Shown here piece by piece: positions 16,823-25,585 of a DNA stretch of 64,000 bases. The notes beneath the pieces are model-generated. The model did not search any database. It worked only from the letters and a program-made list of their open reading frames with translations, and was not told the origin of the DNA. Within the stretch, counting starts at the first letter, position 1. Every line of letters starts with the position of its first letter. The DNA is from Lapillicoccus jejuensis (GTDB lineage: Bacteria > Actinomycetota > Actinomycetes > Actinomycetales > Dermatophilaceae): NCBI RefSeq assembly GCF_006715055.1, contig NZ_VFMN01000001.1, positions 558,001 to 622,000 of the forward strand, read 5' to 3'. Both the position numbers and the translations under genes were made by a program.

Positions 16823-18099
16823 CGAGCGGCCTCCTCCATCATCCAGGTCCAGGCGTCGGCGCCGGTGGCCCCGGGCGGCGCGAGGGGGGTCTGCACGGTC
16901 AGCGGCTGGTCGCCGACGACCGCGGTGGTGCCGAGCGGCACCGGCTGCGTCCCGAGCGCGATGGGGTACGACGACCCCGCCTGGTCGCTCGGGGGGCGGG
17001 GGGCGTTCTGCGCGCCCCGGACGTCGCTCGCCGACCCGCGCGGCAGGCGGCAGCCGGCGGTGGTGTTGGTCGGCGTGCCCGGGTCGGTCGAGTACGTGGG
17101 GTCCTTCGTCGTGCCCTCGTAGCCGCGGGTGCAGGCGGGCGGGTCGTCGGCGTTGAGGACGAAGCCGAAGTGGGCCGTGTCGTCGCCCGGCACGACGGTG
17201 TAGCCGCCGGCGACGACGTCGGGGTAGGTGACGAGCAGCTGCGTGATGCCGCCCAGCCGGGTCGTCGTGACGTTGCCGACGGTGATGAGGTTGGCGAACA
17301 GCTGGCTCAGCGAGGACTGGTTCTCCTTGATCAGCCCGTTGAGCTGCTGCGAGGCGAGCACCCCGCGGTCGAGGACCATGCGCAGGTCGCCGTCGTGCTG
17401 CTGCAGGGTCTGGGCCAGGTCGGCGACGTTCCTCACCGTGACGGTGACCTGGCCGGACGTCGCCCGCTGGGTGTCCAGGACGATCCGGCCGTCGTCGATG
17501 AGCTCGACCGTCTGCGGCAGCGCGGCCTGCGCCGACGCGGTGAAGGTGGTGGCCGAGTCGAGCAGCCGCTGCAGGTCGGCGGCGCCGCCGTCGGAGAAGG
17601 CCGTGCCCAGCTCGTCGACCGTGGTGACGAGGTCGTCCTTCGGGACCGAGGAGACGGTCGTGTCGGCGTGCTGGAGCAGGTCCTGGACGGGCAGCGGGGT
17701 GCGCGTGGAGGCCCGGGCGATCCCGTCGCCGTCGGCGAGGAAGGGTCCGGTCGAGACCGACGGCTGCAGGTCCAGGTACTGCTCTCCCACCGCCGAGCGG
17801 TTCTCGACGACGGCGAGCGTGGCCCGCGGGACCTCGGTGCCCTTGTCGAGGGTGGCGACGACGTCGACCCCGTCCTCGGTCAGCTCCAGGTCGGTGACCT
17901 TGCCGACGGTGACCCCGCGGTAGGTGACCTCGCTGCCGACGAAGATCCCGCCGGACGCGGCGAAGTGGGCGGTCACCCGGAAGCGGCCGCCCTCGATGGC
18001 GTCGGTGAGCCCGACGAACCGGGCCGAGAGGATCGAGACCGTCAGCAGCGTGATGAGGGCGAAGACGGCGAGCTGGATCTTCACGGTGCGCAGGATCAT
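16819..18099 (-). CDS. mceF: MCE-family lipid transport protein, MceF position
   Basis: This is one of six MlaD-domain proteins that build a periplasm-spanning shuttle for lipids or steroids. The 426-aa protein starts MILRTVKIQLAVFALITLL, a single N-terminal membrane anchor. It then has the MlaD/MCE domain (GIFVGSEVTYRGVTVGKVTDLEL) and a long helical region with repeated short coils. The Cys pair near the C-terminus (ACTRGYE ... AGCRLP) is seen in MceF-type members. ATG 18099-18097 overlaps the mceE stop (ATGA). The longer upstream frame is an out-of-frame shadow of mceE. Confidence 0.88.
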   Translation of the reverse strand: MILRTVKIQLAVFALITLLTVSILSARFVGLTDAIEGGRFRVTAHFAASGGIFVGSEVTYRGVTVGKVTDLELTEDGVDVVATLDKGTEVPRATLAVVENRSAVGEQYLDLQPSVSTGPFLADGDGIARASTRTPLPVQDLLQHADTTVSSVPKDDLVTTVDELGTAFSDGGAADLQRLLDSATTFTASAQAALPQTVELIDDGRIVLDTQRATSGQVTVTVRNVADLAQTLQQHDGDLRMVLDRGVLASQQLNGLIKENQSSLSQLFANLITVGNVTTTRLGGITQLLVTYPDVVAGGYTVVPGDDTAHFGFVLNADDPPACTRGYEGTTKDPTYSTDPGTPTNTTAGCRLPRGSASDVRGAQNAPRPPSDQAGSSYPIALGTQPVPLGTTAVVGDQPLTVQTPLAPPGATGADAWTWMMEEAAR

Positions 18100-19256
18100 C
18101 GGGCGCCTCCCGTCGGGAACAGCGTGGCCCAAGAGGGCACGGACGACCCCGCCGAGCCGGTCGACGGGAGGGTCGGGACCGTGGGCGCTCCCGGGACCCC
18201 CGGCAGCGTCGGCAGGCCGGGTAGCTGCGGCAGACCGGTGCCGGTCGGCTTGCCGAGGCCCGTGGACAGGTTGCCCAGGACGTCGCCCAGGTTCGCGTCG
18301 AGGCTGAGGTGCAGGTTGACGTAGTCGCCCTTGATGACCTGGAGCGCCTGGTCGGGGAACGGGTAGGTGAGGAAGAGCTGCAGCGACGTCGGCAGGTCGT
18401 CGCCGGCCGCGGCGAGCTGGCCGAGGATCGGGCCGAGCGAGCGCAGGTTGGCCTCGAGGTCGTCCTTGGACGCCGCGATGACCTTGGTGCCGACGGCGCC
18501 GAGGTCGGACAGCGCCTTGAGCAGCCGGGTCAGCTGCTCGCGCTGGTCGGCGAGGATCTTGAGGCCGACCGGGATCTGGTCCAGCGCCTGCCCGATGAGG
18601 TCCTTCTGCGCCGCGAGGGTGCCGCTCAGCTTGTCGATGTTGTCGATGGCCCGCACGATCTCGGACTTCTGCTGGTCCAGCCCGCCCACGAAGGTGTTCA
18701 GCTGGGTGACGAGGTCGCGGATCGCGCCGGAGTTGCCGCGCAGCGCGTCGTTCAGCTCGGTCTCGATGATCTTCAGCTGACCGACGCCGCCGCCGTTGAG
18801 CAGCAGCGAGAGCGCCCCGAGGACCTCCTCGACCTCCGGGTTGCGCGTGGTCCGGGCCAGCGGGATGTCGTCTCCGTCGGACAGCGTGCCGGTCGCGCCG
18901 GTGGCGGGCGGCGCGAGCTGGACGAACTTCTCGCCAAGCAGCGAGGTCTGGCGCAGCTCGGCCGTGGCGTTGTCGGGGAGCTTGAGCGACGCCGGCAGCC
19001 GCATCGTCACCCGGGCCACCCAGCCGCGCACCTCGATCCTCTCGACCGAGCCGACGGTGACGTCGTCGACCTTGACCGACGACTGCGGGACGAGGTCGAG
19101 GACGTCCTCGAACTCCGCGGTGATCCGGAAGACCGGGCCCGAGTTGGCCGCGCCGCCGGGCAGCGGCAGGTCGTACGCGCTCGTGCACCCGGCCAGCGTG
19201 AGCAGCGAGGCGAGGCAGGCGAGGACGACCGCGCGGGGCGCCGTACGGCGGCTCAT
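18096..19256 (-). CDS. mceE: MCE-family lipoprotein, MceE position
   Basis: MceE is the lipid-anchored subunit of Mce importers. The 386-aa protein begins MSRRTAPRAVVLACLASLL and has a lipobox ending in LAGC (Cys about residue 24). It continues with an MlaD domain (SSVKVDDVTVGSVERIEV) and a long helical segment. The tail is proline-rich (LPQLPGLPTLPGVPGAP). ATG 19256-19254 overlaps the mceD stop by 4 nt, and its stop overlaps mceF. The lipobox, absent from the other five MCE proteins here, identifies its position. Confidence 0.9.
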   Translation of the reverse strand: MSRRTAPRAVVLACLASLLTLAGCTSAYDLPLPGGAANSGPVFRITAEFEDVLDLVPQSSVKVDDVTVGSVERIEVRGWVARVTMRLPASLKLPDNATAELRQTSLLGEKFVQLAPPATGATGTLSDGDDIPLARTTRNPEVEEVLGALSLLLNGGGVGQLKIIETELNDALRGNSGAIRDLVTQLNTFVGGLDQQKSEIVRAIDNIDKLSGTLAAQKDLIGQALDQIPVGLKILADQREQLTRLLKALSDLGAVGTKVIAASKDDLEANLRSLGPILGQLAAAGDDLPTSLQLFLTYPFPDQALQVIKGDYVNLHLSLDANLGDVLGNLSTGLGKPTGTGLPQLPGLPTLPGVPGAPTVPTLPSTGSAGSSVPSWATLFPTGGAR

Positions 19257-20533
19257 CGGTCCCCTCCCAGCAGCCCACCGAGGGTCGGGTCGGCGCCGCG
19301 GACGTGGACGAGCGCGTCGCCGGCGGGCACCGCCGTCGGCGACGTCGTCGGCGCGGCGGTGGTGAGCGCGGACGGGACGGCGGACGGCAGCCCGATGCCC
19401 GGGATCGGCAGCTGGCCGAGGATCGGGAGGGTCTTGAGCAGGTCGAACAGCTGCGTGCACGCGGCGCCGCCCTGGGGCAGGTGGCTGAGCACGCCGCACA
19501 GCAGCAGCCGCGGGTCCGTCAGCTGCGGCGTGTTGTTCCGGGTGTCGAGGGTGCCCGTCTCCGGGTGGTACGCGTTCTGCAGGTTCGACAGCGCGACCGG
19601 CGCGTCCTCGAGGGTCTCGGCCAGCGCGTCGCGGTTCTTGACGATCGTCGACGTCGTCCTGGTGAGCTGTGCGAGGTCGCTCTTGAGCACGGTGCGGTTG
19701 TCCTGCACGAAGGTCGAGATCTCGGTGAGCGCGGTGGCGAGGTTGGCCAGGGCGCTGCCGAGGTCGCCGCGCTCCCCCTCGAGCTGCTGGGAGACGGTGG
19801 CGAGGTTGGCGTTGAGGTCGCGCACCTGCTGGTCGTTCCGGGCGAGCAACGTCGTGAAGGACTGCAGGTTCTTCACCGTCGCGAAGAAGTCGTCGCGACC
19901 CCCGGAGAGCGTCTGCAGGGCGAGGCTGAGGTCGTGGGTCGTGTCGTGCAGGTTCTGACCCTGCCCGCCGAGGTTGGCCGCCGAGGTCTGCAGCAGCCGC
20001 GAGAGCGAGCCCTCCTTGTTCGCGCCGTTCGGGCCGAGCGCGACGAGCAGGTCGTCGAGGCTCTGCGAGATCCGGTCGAGCTCGACGGGCACGGCCGTGC
20101 GGTCCAGCGGGATGGTCGCCCCGTCGGCGATCCGCGGGCCGGTGGTCCACGCCGGCAGCAGCTGGACGTAGCGGTCGCTGACCAGCGACGGGGCGACGAT
20201 GGCGGCCTCGGCCGACGCGGGCACCGGGACGGTGTCGTCGACCTGGAACGTGACGTCGACGCGGTCGCCGGCGGGCACGACCATCGTGACCTTGCCGACG
20301 GCGACGCCGAGGATGCGGACGTCGGAGCCCGGGTAGAGCCCGACCGCGCGTGTGAACTGGGCGGTGAGCGTCGTCTCGCCGTGCTTCGGCCAGAAGGCGT
20401 AGACGCCGGCGGCGAGGGCGACGACGACGAGCACGGCGACCACGCGGGTGGCGGTGGAGCCGAGGCCGGGGACGCGCGGGCGGCGCAGCACGGCCGGCAC
20501 GGCGGGCGGCGAGGGCAGGGTCGGTCGGGCCAT
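19253..20533 (-). CDS. mceD: MCE-family lipid transport protein, MceD position
   Basis: A 426-aa MCE protein with one N-terminal transmembrane helix (about residues 29-48) after a proline-rich start. The MlaD domain contains VGLYPGSDVRILGVAVGKV. A long alpha-helical region follows, and then a Pro/Thr/Ala-rich C-terminal tail. It starts 2 nt after the mceC stop and overlaps mceE by ATGA. Like its neighbours it is probably one ring or segment of the hexameric Mce channel; the substrate cannot be read from sequence. Confidence 0.88.
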   Translation of the reverse strand: MARPTLPSPPAVPAVLRRPRVPGLGSTATRVVAVLVVVALAAGVYAFWPKHGETTLTAQFTRAVGLYPGSDVRILGVAVGKVTMVVPAGDRVDVTFQVDDTVPVPASAEAAIVAPSLVSDRYVQLLPAWTTGPRIADGATIPLDRTAVPVELDRISQSLDDLLVALGPNGANKEGSLSRLLQTSAANLGGQGQNLHDTTHDLSLALQTLSGGRDDFFATVKNLQSFTTLLARNDQQVRDLNANLATVSQQLEGERGDLGSALANLATALTEISTFVQDNRTVLKSDLAQLTRTTSTIVKNRDALAETLEDAPVALSNLQNAYHPETGTLDTRNNTPQLTDPRLLLCGVLSHLPQGGAACTQLFDLLKTLPILGQLPIPGIGLPSAVPSALTTAAPTTSPTAVPAGDALVHVRGADPTLGGLLGGDR

Positions 20534-20535
20534 CG

Positions 20536-21507
20536 TCAGCCTCCCACGTTCGGCAGCGGGCTGGTGAGGTTCGCGACGTAGACGTCGAACCAGCGGCCGG
20601 TCCCCAGCGTGCTGGCGAAGACCCGGTAGAACGGCGCCATCGCCTGCAGCGTGTTGCTGAGGTCCTGGTCGTGCTCGCGCAGCACCGCGAGCACCTGGTT
20701 GAGCTGGTCCAGGGCGGGCTTGAGCTGGGCCCGGTTGTCCTGGACGAGCCCGGTCACCTGCTGGGCGAAGGCCGACGTGTTGGTGAAGAGCGTGTGGATC
20801 GCCTCCCGGCGCGCGTCGAGCTCCTGCAGCAGCAGGTCGGCGTCCTTGATCAGCTGCTCGAAGACGGCGTTGCGCGAGGCGACCGTGCCGCTGACGTTGT
20901 TTGCCGCGGCGAGCAGGTCGCGCAGCTTCTCGTCGCGCGAGGCCACCGTCTCGGACAGCCGGCTGAGGCCGGACAGCGCGGCCTTGACGTTGGCCGGGGT
21001 GTTCCGGAACTCGGTGGCCAGGGTGTTGAGCGACGTCGAGAGCTGGTTCACGTCGATCTGCTCCGTCGTCGTCGCGAGGTCGCCGAAGGCGTCCACGACG
21101 TCGTACGCCGACACGGTGCGGGTGCGCGGGATGGTCGCGCCGGCGGGCATGGTGTCCGAGCCCTTGGGCTCGAGCGAGAGGTACTTCTGGCCGAGCAGGG
21201 TCTGGATGCGGATCGACGCCCCGGTCTGCGAGCCGAAGGTCGCGCGGGCGTCGGTGACGGTGAAGTCGACCTCGACCTGGGCGCCGTCGAGGGAGATGTC
21301 GGTGACCTTGCCGACCTTGACGCCGGCGAGCCGGACGTCGTCGTCGGGCTTGAGGCCGCCGGCCTCGCTGAAGTCGGCGTGGTAGGTCGTCCCGCCGCCG
21401 ATGAAGGGCAGCGACTGCGCGTTGAAGGCCAGCACGAGGATGATCCCGATGACGAGCAGACCGACGAGGCCGATGGGGACGGGGTTGCGCTCGCGGAAGG
21501 GGATCAC
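20536..21507 (-). CDS. mceC: MCE-family lipid transport protein, MceC position
   Basis: A 323-aa MCE protein beginning (M)IPFRERNPVPIGLVGLLVIG, with the membrane helix at about residues 11-29. The MlaD domain includes GLKPDDDVRLAGVKVGKVTDI, followed by a helical region ending PLPNVGG. The GTG start (21507-21505) overlaps the mceB stop (GTGA). A longer frame starting upstream lies inside mceB and is rejected. It is shorter than the other Mce proteins, lacking a long C-terminal tail. Confidence 0.88.
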   Translation of the reverse strand: MIPFRERNPVPIGLVGLLVIGIILVLAFNAQSLPFIGGGTTYHADFSEAGGLKPDDDVRLAGVKVGKVTDISLDGAQVEVDFTVTDARATFGSQTGASIRIQTLLGQKYLSLEPKGSDTMPAGATIPRTRTVSAYDVVDAFGDLATTTEQIDVNQLSTSLNTLATEFRNTPANVKAALSGLSRLSETVASRDEKLRDLLAAANNVSGTVASRNAVFEQLIKDADLLLQELDARREAIHTLFTNTSAFAQQVTGLVQDNRAQLKPALDQLNQVLAVLREHDQDLSNTLQAMAPFYRVFASTLGTGRWFDVYVANLTSPLPNVGG

Positions 21508-22523
21508 GGGGTGCACCTCGCTCCGCCGACGTCGTAGCTGAGCGGGGTGTTCGGCAGGATCGGGGCCTTGGTGTCGAAACGGCAGAGGTAGAAGTTGAAC
21601 CACGAGCCGTACGTCGCCGTGCGGGTGATCGTGGTGATCTTCTTGGCGCTGCCGGAGAGGAACGTCTCGAACGTCTTGGTGTTCTGCGGCTTGTTGAGGT
21701 TGCCCGCCAGCGAGCGCAGCCGGGCCACGTCGTTCTTGACGTCGGGGCGCGCGGTCTGCAGCAGGTCGGCCGTGGACCGGGTCAGCGAGTTGATGTCGTC
21801 CAGCGAGTCCCCGATGGTCTTCCGGTCGGCCGAGAGGCCGGAGATGAAGCGCTGGAGCTGGTCGATGAGCGCCTTGAACGCGTCGTCGTGGGCGTCGACC
21901 GTGCCGAGGACGGTCGTGAGGTTGTCGATGGTCCGGCCGATGACCGCGTCGCGGTCGGCGAGGGTGGAGGTGAGCGAGGCGGTCTTGCCCAGCAGGTCGT
22001 CGATCCCGCCGCCTTCGCCCTGCAGGGTCTGGATGACCAGCCCGGACAGCTCGTTGACGTCCTTCGGCGACAGCGAGGCGAACAGCGGCTTGAACCCGTT
22101 GAAGAGCAGCGTGAGGTCGAGGGCCGGCTGGGTGCGGTCGACGGGGATGGTCGAGCCCGGCGGGAGCACCGCGGTCGAGCCCGTGCCCTGGGTCAGCGCG
22201 ATGTAGCGCTCGCCGACGAGGTTGCGGTACTTGATCGTCGCGTCGGTGCTGCGGGTCAGGGCGCTCGTCGTGGCCACGGCGAACGTCACCAGGGCCGTCG
22301 TGCGGTCGGTGTTGACCGTGATCTCGTCGACCTCGCCCACCCGCACGCCGGCGATCCGCACGTCCTGCCCGACGGCGAGACCGGTGACGTCGGTGAAGAC
22401 CGCCCGGTAGGTCGAGCGGTCGCCGGTGCCGACGTTGGCGATCGTCGCCGCGAGGACGGAGAACGCGACGCCGGTCACCGCCGCGAAGGCGACGAGCTTG
22501 ACCAGCGAGGGCCAGGTCCTCAT
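21504..22523 (-). CDS. mceB: MCE-family lipid transport protein, MceB position
   Basis: A 339-aa MCE protein with an N-terminal anchor (VKLVAFAAVTGVAFSVLAAT) and an MlaD domain containing GLAVGQDVRIAGVRVGEVDEI. The helical region ends with WFNFYLCRFD and a final Cys near the C-terminus, a pattern common in MceB. ATG 22523-22521 overlaps the mceA stop (ATGA). It is translationally coupled on both sides. Confidence 0.9.
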   Translation of the reverse strand: MRTWPSLVKLVAFAAVTGVAFSVLAATIANVGTGDRSTYRAVFTDVTGLAVGQDVRIAGVRVGEVDEITVNTDRTTALVTFAVATTSALTRSTDATIKYRNLVGERYIALTQGTGSTAVLPPGSTIPVDRTQPALDLTLLFNGFKPLFASLSPKDVNELSGLVIQTLQGEGGGIDDLLGKTASLTSTLADRDAVIGRTIDNLTTVLGTVDAHDDAFKALIDQLQRFISGLSADRKTIGDSLDDINSLTRSTADLLQTARPDVKNDVARLRSLAGNLNKPQNTKTFETFLSGSAKKITTITRTATYGSWFNFYLCRFDTKAPILPNTPLSYDVGGARCTP

Positions 22524-23929
22524 CGGGCCACCTCCTGCCGGGTGGGGGCGGTCGGGCCGGTCGTGCTCACGCTGCCGCCGCGCAGCGTCGGGCCGGCCAG
22601 CAGGGTCTGGATGGCCGAGGGAGCCGGCGTGACGTCGCCGCTGGCCAGCAGGGCGGCGACGACCTGCTGCTCGGCGGCGGTGCCGGCCAGGCCGGAGTCC
22701 GGGCTGACGGCGGCGGTGAGGCCGGTGAGGGCAGCCGGGACGGCCGAGGCCGCTCCCCCGTCCGCCGGCTTCGTGCCGTCCGAGAAGTGCACGCCCGGCT
22801 TGGGGTCCGCCTGGCTGCCGGAGGAGCTCGGGAGGCCCTCGCAGCTGGGGCCGCGGTCCTCGCCCCAGGCCGGCTCCTCCCCCGGCCGGTAGGCCGGGCG
22901 CGGCGGGACGAGCTCCATCGTGATGTGGAACGACGCCCCGGAGAACACCTTCTCGACGCGGGGGACCCAGTTGGTCAGCGCGGTCGCGAGGCAGGGGTAC
23001 TCGGGCGAGTACCTGGCCAGCACGGCGAGGGTGGGGCGCTGGACCCGGCCGACCTGGATGATCCGGTCGCTGTTGGCCGACAGGAACGCCGTCGCCGTGT
23101 TCGCGAACCCCGCCGTCCCCGCGAGGAACCCCGCCAGCGTGTCCTGCTCCTGCACCACCGTCGCGTTCGGGATGAGGATCGCCCGCACCCCGCGCAGCAG
23201 GTCCGGCGCCAGCCCCGCGTACTCGCTGGCCAGGTCCGCCAACCCCGAGATGTCCGCCTGCAGCGTCGGCACCGACGGGTTCAACCCTCGGAAGTACGTG
23301 TCCGCCACCACGAGGGTCTTCCCGATCTGCGTGCCGCGCCCCTCCAGCGTCGACGCGATCGCGCCCAGCACCGACGCCAGCTTCTGCGGCTGCACCGTGC
23401 GCAGCAGCGGCAGCAGGTCGTCGAACACCTTCTCCAGCTCGATCGCCGCGCTCGACCGGTCCTGCGGAATCACGTCCCCCGCCGCCAACGCCCGCACGCT
23501 GCGCCCCGCCGCGTCCTTCCCGCCCACGACCACCCCCGCCGGCGGCACCAGGTCGACGAACCGCTCCCCGAACAACGTCTTCGGCAGCAGCCGCGCCGAC
23601 ACGTCCGCCGGCACCTGACCCACGAACGCCGGGTCCAGCGCGAGGGACAGCCGGGCGCCGTCGACCCGGCCGGTGCGCGGCGCCCCCGTGACCTCGATGT
23701 CACGGACCTGGCCGACGACGAGACCGCGGACCTTGACGTCGGAGCCGACCTGCAGCTGCGTGCCGACCTTGTCGGTCAGCAGGGTGACCGCCACGACGGG
23801 CGTGAAGCGCTGCTGGAAGGCGGCGATCGACAGGCCGACGAGGACGGCGACCAGCACGAGGAACGCGACGCCGTACGCACGGGTGCCGAGGGCGGTGAGG
23901 ACGCCGCGCCGGCCGGTGGTGGCCGTCAT
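22520..23929 (-). CDS. mceA: MCE-family lipid transport protein, MceA position
   Basis: The first MCE subunit of the operon, 469 aa from ATG 23929-23927, which overlaps the yrbEB stop (ATGA). It has an N-terminal membrane helix, an MlaD domain (LQVGSDVKVRGLVVGQVRDI), the helical domain with the conserved YSPEYPCL segment, and a long Ser/Ala/Pro-rich tail. A central segment (about 23095-23650) uses mainly G-ending codons, unlike the C-ending bias of the flanks, suggesting recombination. Twelve residues of upstream frame (MGRDDDRADRR) overlap yrbEB and are not included. Confidence 0.9.
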   Translation of the reverse strand: MTATTGRRGVLTALGTRAYGVAFLVLVAVLVGLSIAAFQQRFTPVVAVTLLTDKVGTQLQVGSDVKVRGLVVGQVRDIEVTGAPRTGRVDGARLSLALDPAFVGQVPADVSARLLPKTLFGERFVDLVPPAGVVVGGKDAAGRSVRALAAGDVIPQDRSSAAIELEKVFDDLLPLLRTVQPQKLASVLGAIASTLEGRGTQIGKTLVVADTYFRGLNPSVPTLQADISGLADLASEYAGLAPDLLRGVRAILIPNATVVQEQDTLAGFLAGTAGFANTATAFLSANSDRIIQVGRVQRPTLAVLARYSPEYPCLATALTNWVPRVEKVFSGASFHITMELVPPRPAYRPGEEPAWGEDRGPSCEGLPSSSGSQADPKPGVHFSDGTKPADGGAASAVPAALTGLTAAVSPDSGLAGTAAEQQVVAALLASGDVTPAPSAIQTLLAGPTLRGGSVSTTGPTAPTRQEVAR

Positions 23930-24810
23930 CCGGCGATCCGCACGGTCGTCGTCGCGCCCCACACGGCGAGGCTGAAGAAGAAGTCGACGAGGTTGATGGC
24001 GACGATCGAGGTGCGCACGGCCTTGCCGACCGCGACGCCCACCCCGGCCGGGCCACCGGACGCGGTGTAGCCGTAGTAGCAGTGGATGAGGATGATGACG
24101 ACCGCGAACACCATGACCTTGACGAACGACCAGAAGACGTCGATCGGCGGCAGGAACAGGTGGAAGTAGTGGTCGTAGGTCCCCTCGGACTGCCCGAAGT
24201 ACTGCGTCGTGATGAAGCGCGTGGCGCCGTACGACGACAGCAGGCCCAGCACGTAGAGCGGGATGACGGCGACGAAGCCGGCGATCATCCGGGTCGTCAC
24301 GAGGAACGGCAGCGACGGGATGCCCATGACCTCGAGCGCGTCGACCTCCTCGGAGATCCGCATGGCGCCGAGCTGCGCGGTGAAGCCGCAGCCGACCGTG
24401 GCGGCGAGCGCGAGCCCGGCGACCAGCGGGGCGATCTCGCGGGTGTTGAGGTAGGCCGAGATGAAGCCGGTGAAGGCGCCGGTGCCGAGCTGGTCGAGCG
24501 AGGAGTAGCCCTGCAGACCGACCTCGGTGCCGGTGAAGAAGGCGAGGAACGCGATGACGCCGACCGTGCCGCCGATGACCGAGAGCGCGCCTGTCCCGAG
24601 CGAGACCTCCGCGAGGAGGCGGACCACCTCCTTGCGGTAGCGGCGCAGGGTGCGCGGGGCCCAGCCGAGCGAGGTGACGTAGAAGCGCATCTGCTCGCCG
24701 AGCGCGTCGAGGGCCCGGCCCGGGCGGGCGGCGGTGGCCAGGACTCGTCGCGCGGCCGCGGTGCGGCGCAGCGCGTCGAGGCGCCCGGCGGTGTCGGTGT
24801 CGGTGGTCAC
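23926..24810 (-). CDS. yrbEB: YrbE/MlaE-type ABC permease, second subunit
   Basis: This is the second integral membrane permease of the Mce ABC importer, homologous to MlaE of the phospholipid transport system. The 294-aa protein has four to five hydrophobic helices (for example GGTVGVIAFLAFFTGTEV and MIAGFVAVIPLYVLGLL). It also has the conserved cytoplasmic loop EEVDALEVMGIPSLPFLV that contacts the ATPase. The start is GTG 24810-24808, 4 nt after the yrbEA stop; a longer in-frame extension overlaps yrbEA and is rejected. Confidence 0.93.
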   Translation of the reverse strand: MTTDTDTAGRLDALRRTAAARRVLATAARPGRALDALGEQMRFYVTSLGWAPRTLRRYRKEVVRLLAEVSLGTGALSVIGGTVGVIAFLAFFTGTEVGLQGYSSLDQLGTGAFTGFISAYLNTREIAPLVAGLALAATVGCGFTAQLGAMRISEEVDALEVMGIPSLPFLVTTRMIAGFVAVIPLYVLGLLSSYGATRFITTQYFGQSEGTYDHYFHLFLPPIDVFWSFVKVMVFAVVIILIHCYYGYTASGGPAGVGVAVGKAVRTSIVAINLVDFFFSLAVWGATTTVRIAG

Positions 24811-24814
24811 GGCG

Positions 24815-25585
24815 TCAGATCTTCTGGGGGACGACCTGGAAGTACACGGCCGTGGCGACGAAGTTGACGACGAAGAGCAGCATGAAGGTGATGACGACGC
24901 TCTGGTTGACCGCGTCGCCGACGCCCTTGGGGCCGCCACCCGCGGTCAGCCCCTTGTACGACGCGACGACGGCGGCGATCGCCCCGAAGAGCAGGGCCTT
25001 GATCTCGCCCACCCACAGGTCGGCGGTCTGGGCCAGCGCGGTGAAGGAGGCGATGTAGGCCCCGGGCGTCCCGCCCTGGATGACGACGTTGAAGACGTAC
25101 CCGCCGACGACCCCGACGACGGAGACGAGGCCGTTGAGCAGGACCGAGACGAGCATGGCGGCGATCACCCGGGGGACGACGAGGCGCTGGATGGGGCTGA
25201 TGCCGAGCACCTCCATCGCGTCGATCTCCTCGCGGATCTTGCGCGAGCCGAGGTCGGCGCAGATGGCCGAGCCGCCGGCGCCGGCGATGAGCAGCGCCGT
25301 GACGATCGGCGAGGCCTCGCGGATGACGGCGAGGACGCTGGCGGCACCGGTGAACGACTGTGCGCCGAGCTGCCGGGTGAGCGTGCCGAGCTGCAGCGCG
25401 ATCACCGCACCGAACGGGATGGAGACGAGCGCCGTCGGCAGGATCGTCACGCTGGCGATGAACCACGACTGCTGGATGAGCTCGCGCGTCTGGAACGGCC
25501 GGCGCGGCAGCGCGCGCAGGACGTCGAGGAAGAGGGCGAAGAGCGAGCCGGTCTGGCGCAGGGCGCCCTCGACGGGGTTGCCCAT
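24815..25585 (-). CDS. yrbEA: YrbE/MlaE-type ABC permease, first subunit
   Basis: A 256-aa permease of the MlaE family, beginning MGNPVEGALRQTGSLFALFL. It has several hydrophobic helices and the coupling loop EEIDAMEVLGISPIQRLVVP that docks on the ATPase. The C-terminus is hydrophobic and ends VPQKI. The ATG at 25585-25583 shares one base with the ATPase stop codon (TGATG). With YrbEB it should form a heterodimeric channel core, energised by the upstream-encoded ATPase. Confidence 0.93.
   Translation of the reverse strand: MGNPVEGALRQTGSLFALFLDVLRALPRRPFQTRELIQQSWFIASVTILPTALVSIPFGAVIALQLGTLTRQLGAQSFTGAASVLAVIREASPIVTALLIAGAGGSAICADLGSRKIREEIDAMEVLGISPIQRLVVPRVIAAMLVSVLLNGLVSVVGVVGGYVFNVVIQGGTPGAYIASFTALAQTADLWVGEIKALLFGAIAAVVASYKGLTAGGGPKGVGDAVNQSVVITFMLLFVVNFVATAVYFQVVPQKI

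Noticed and set aside
16819-19278. An 819-codon minus frame covering mceF and part of mceE
   Set aside because: Only the part from 18099 reads as an MCE protein; the first half is mceE read in the wrong frame.
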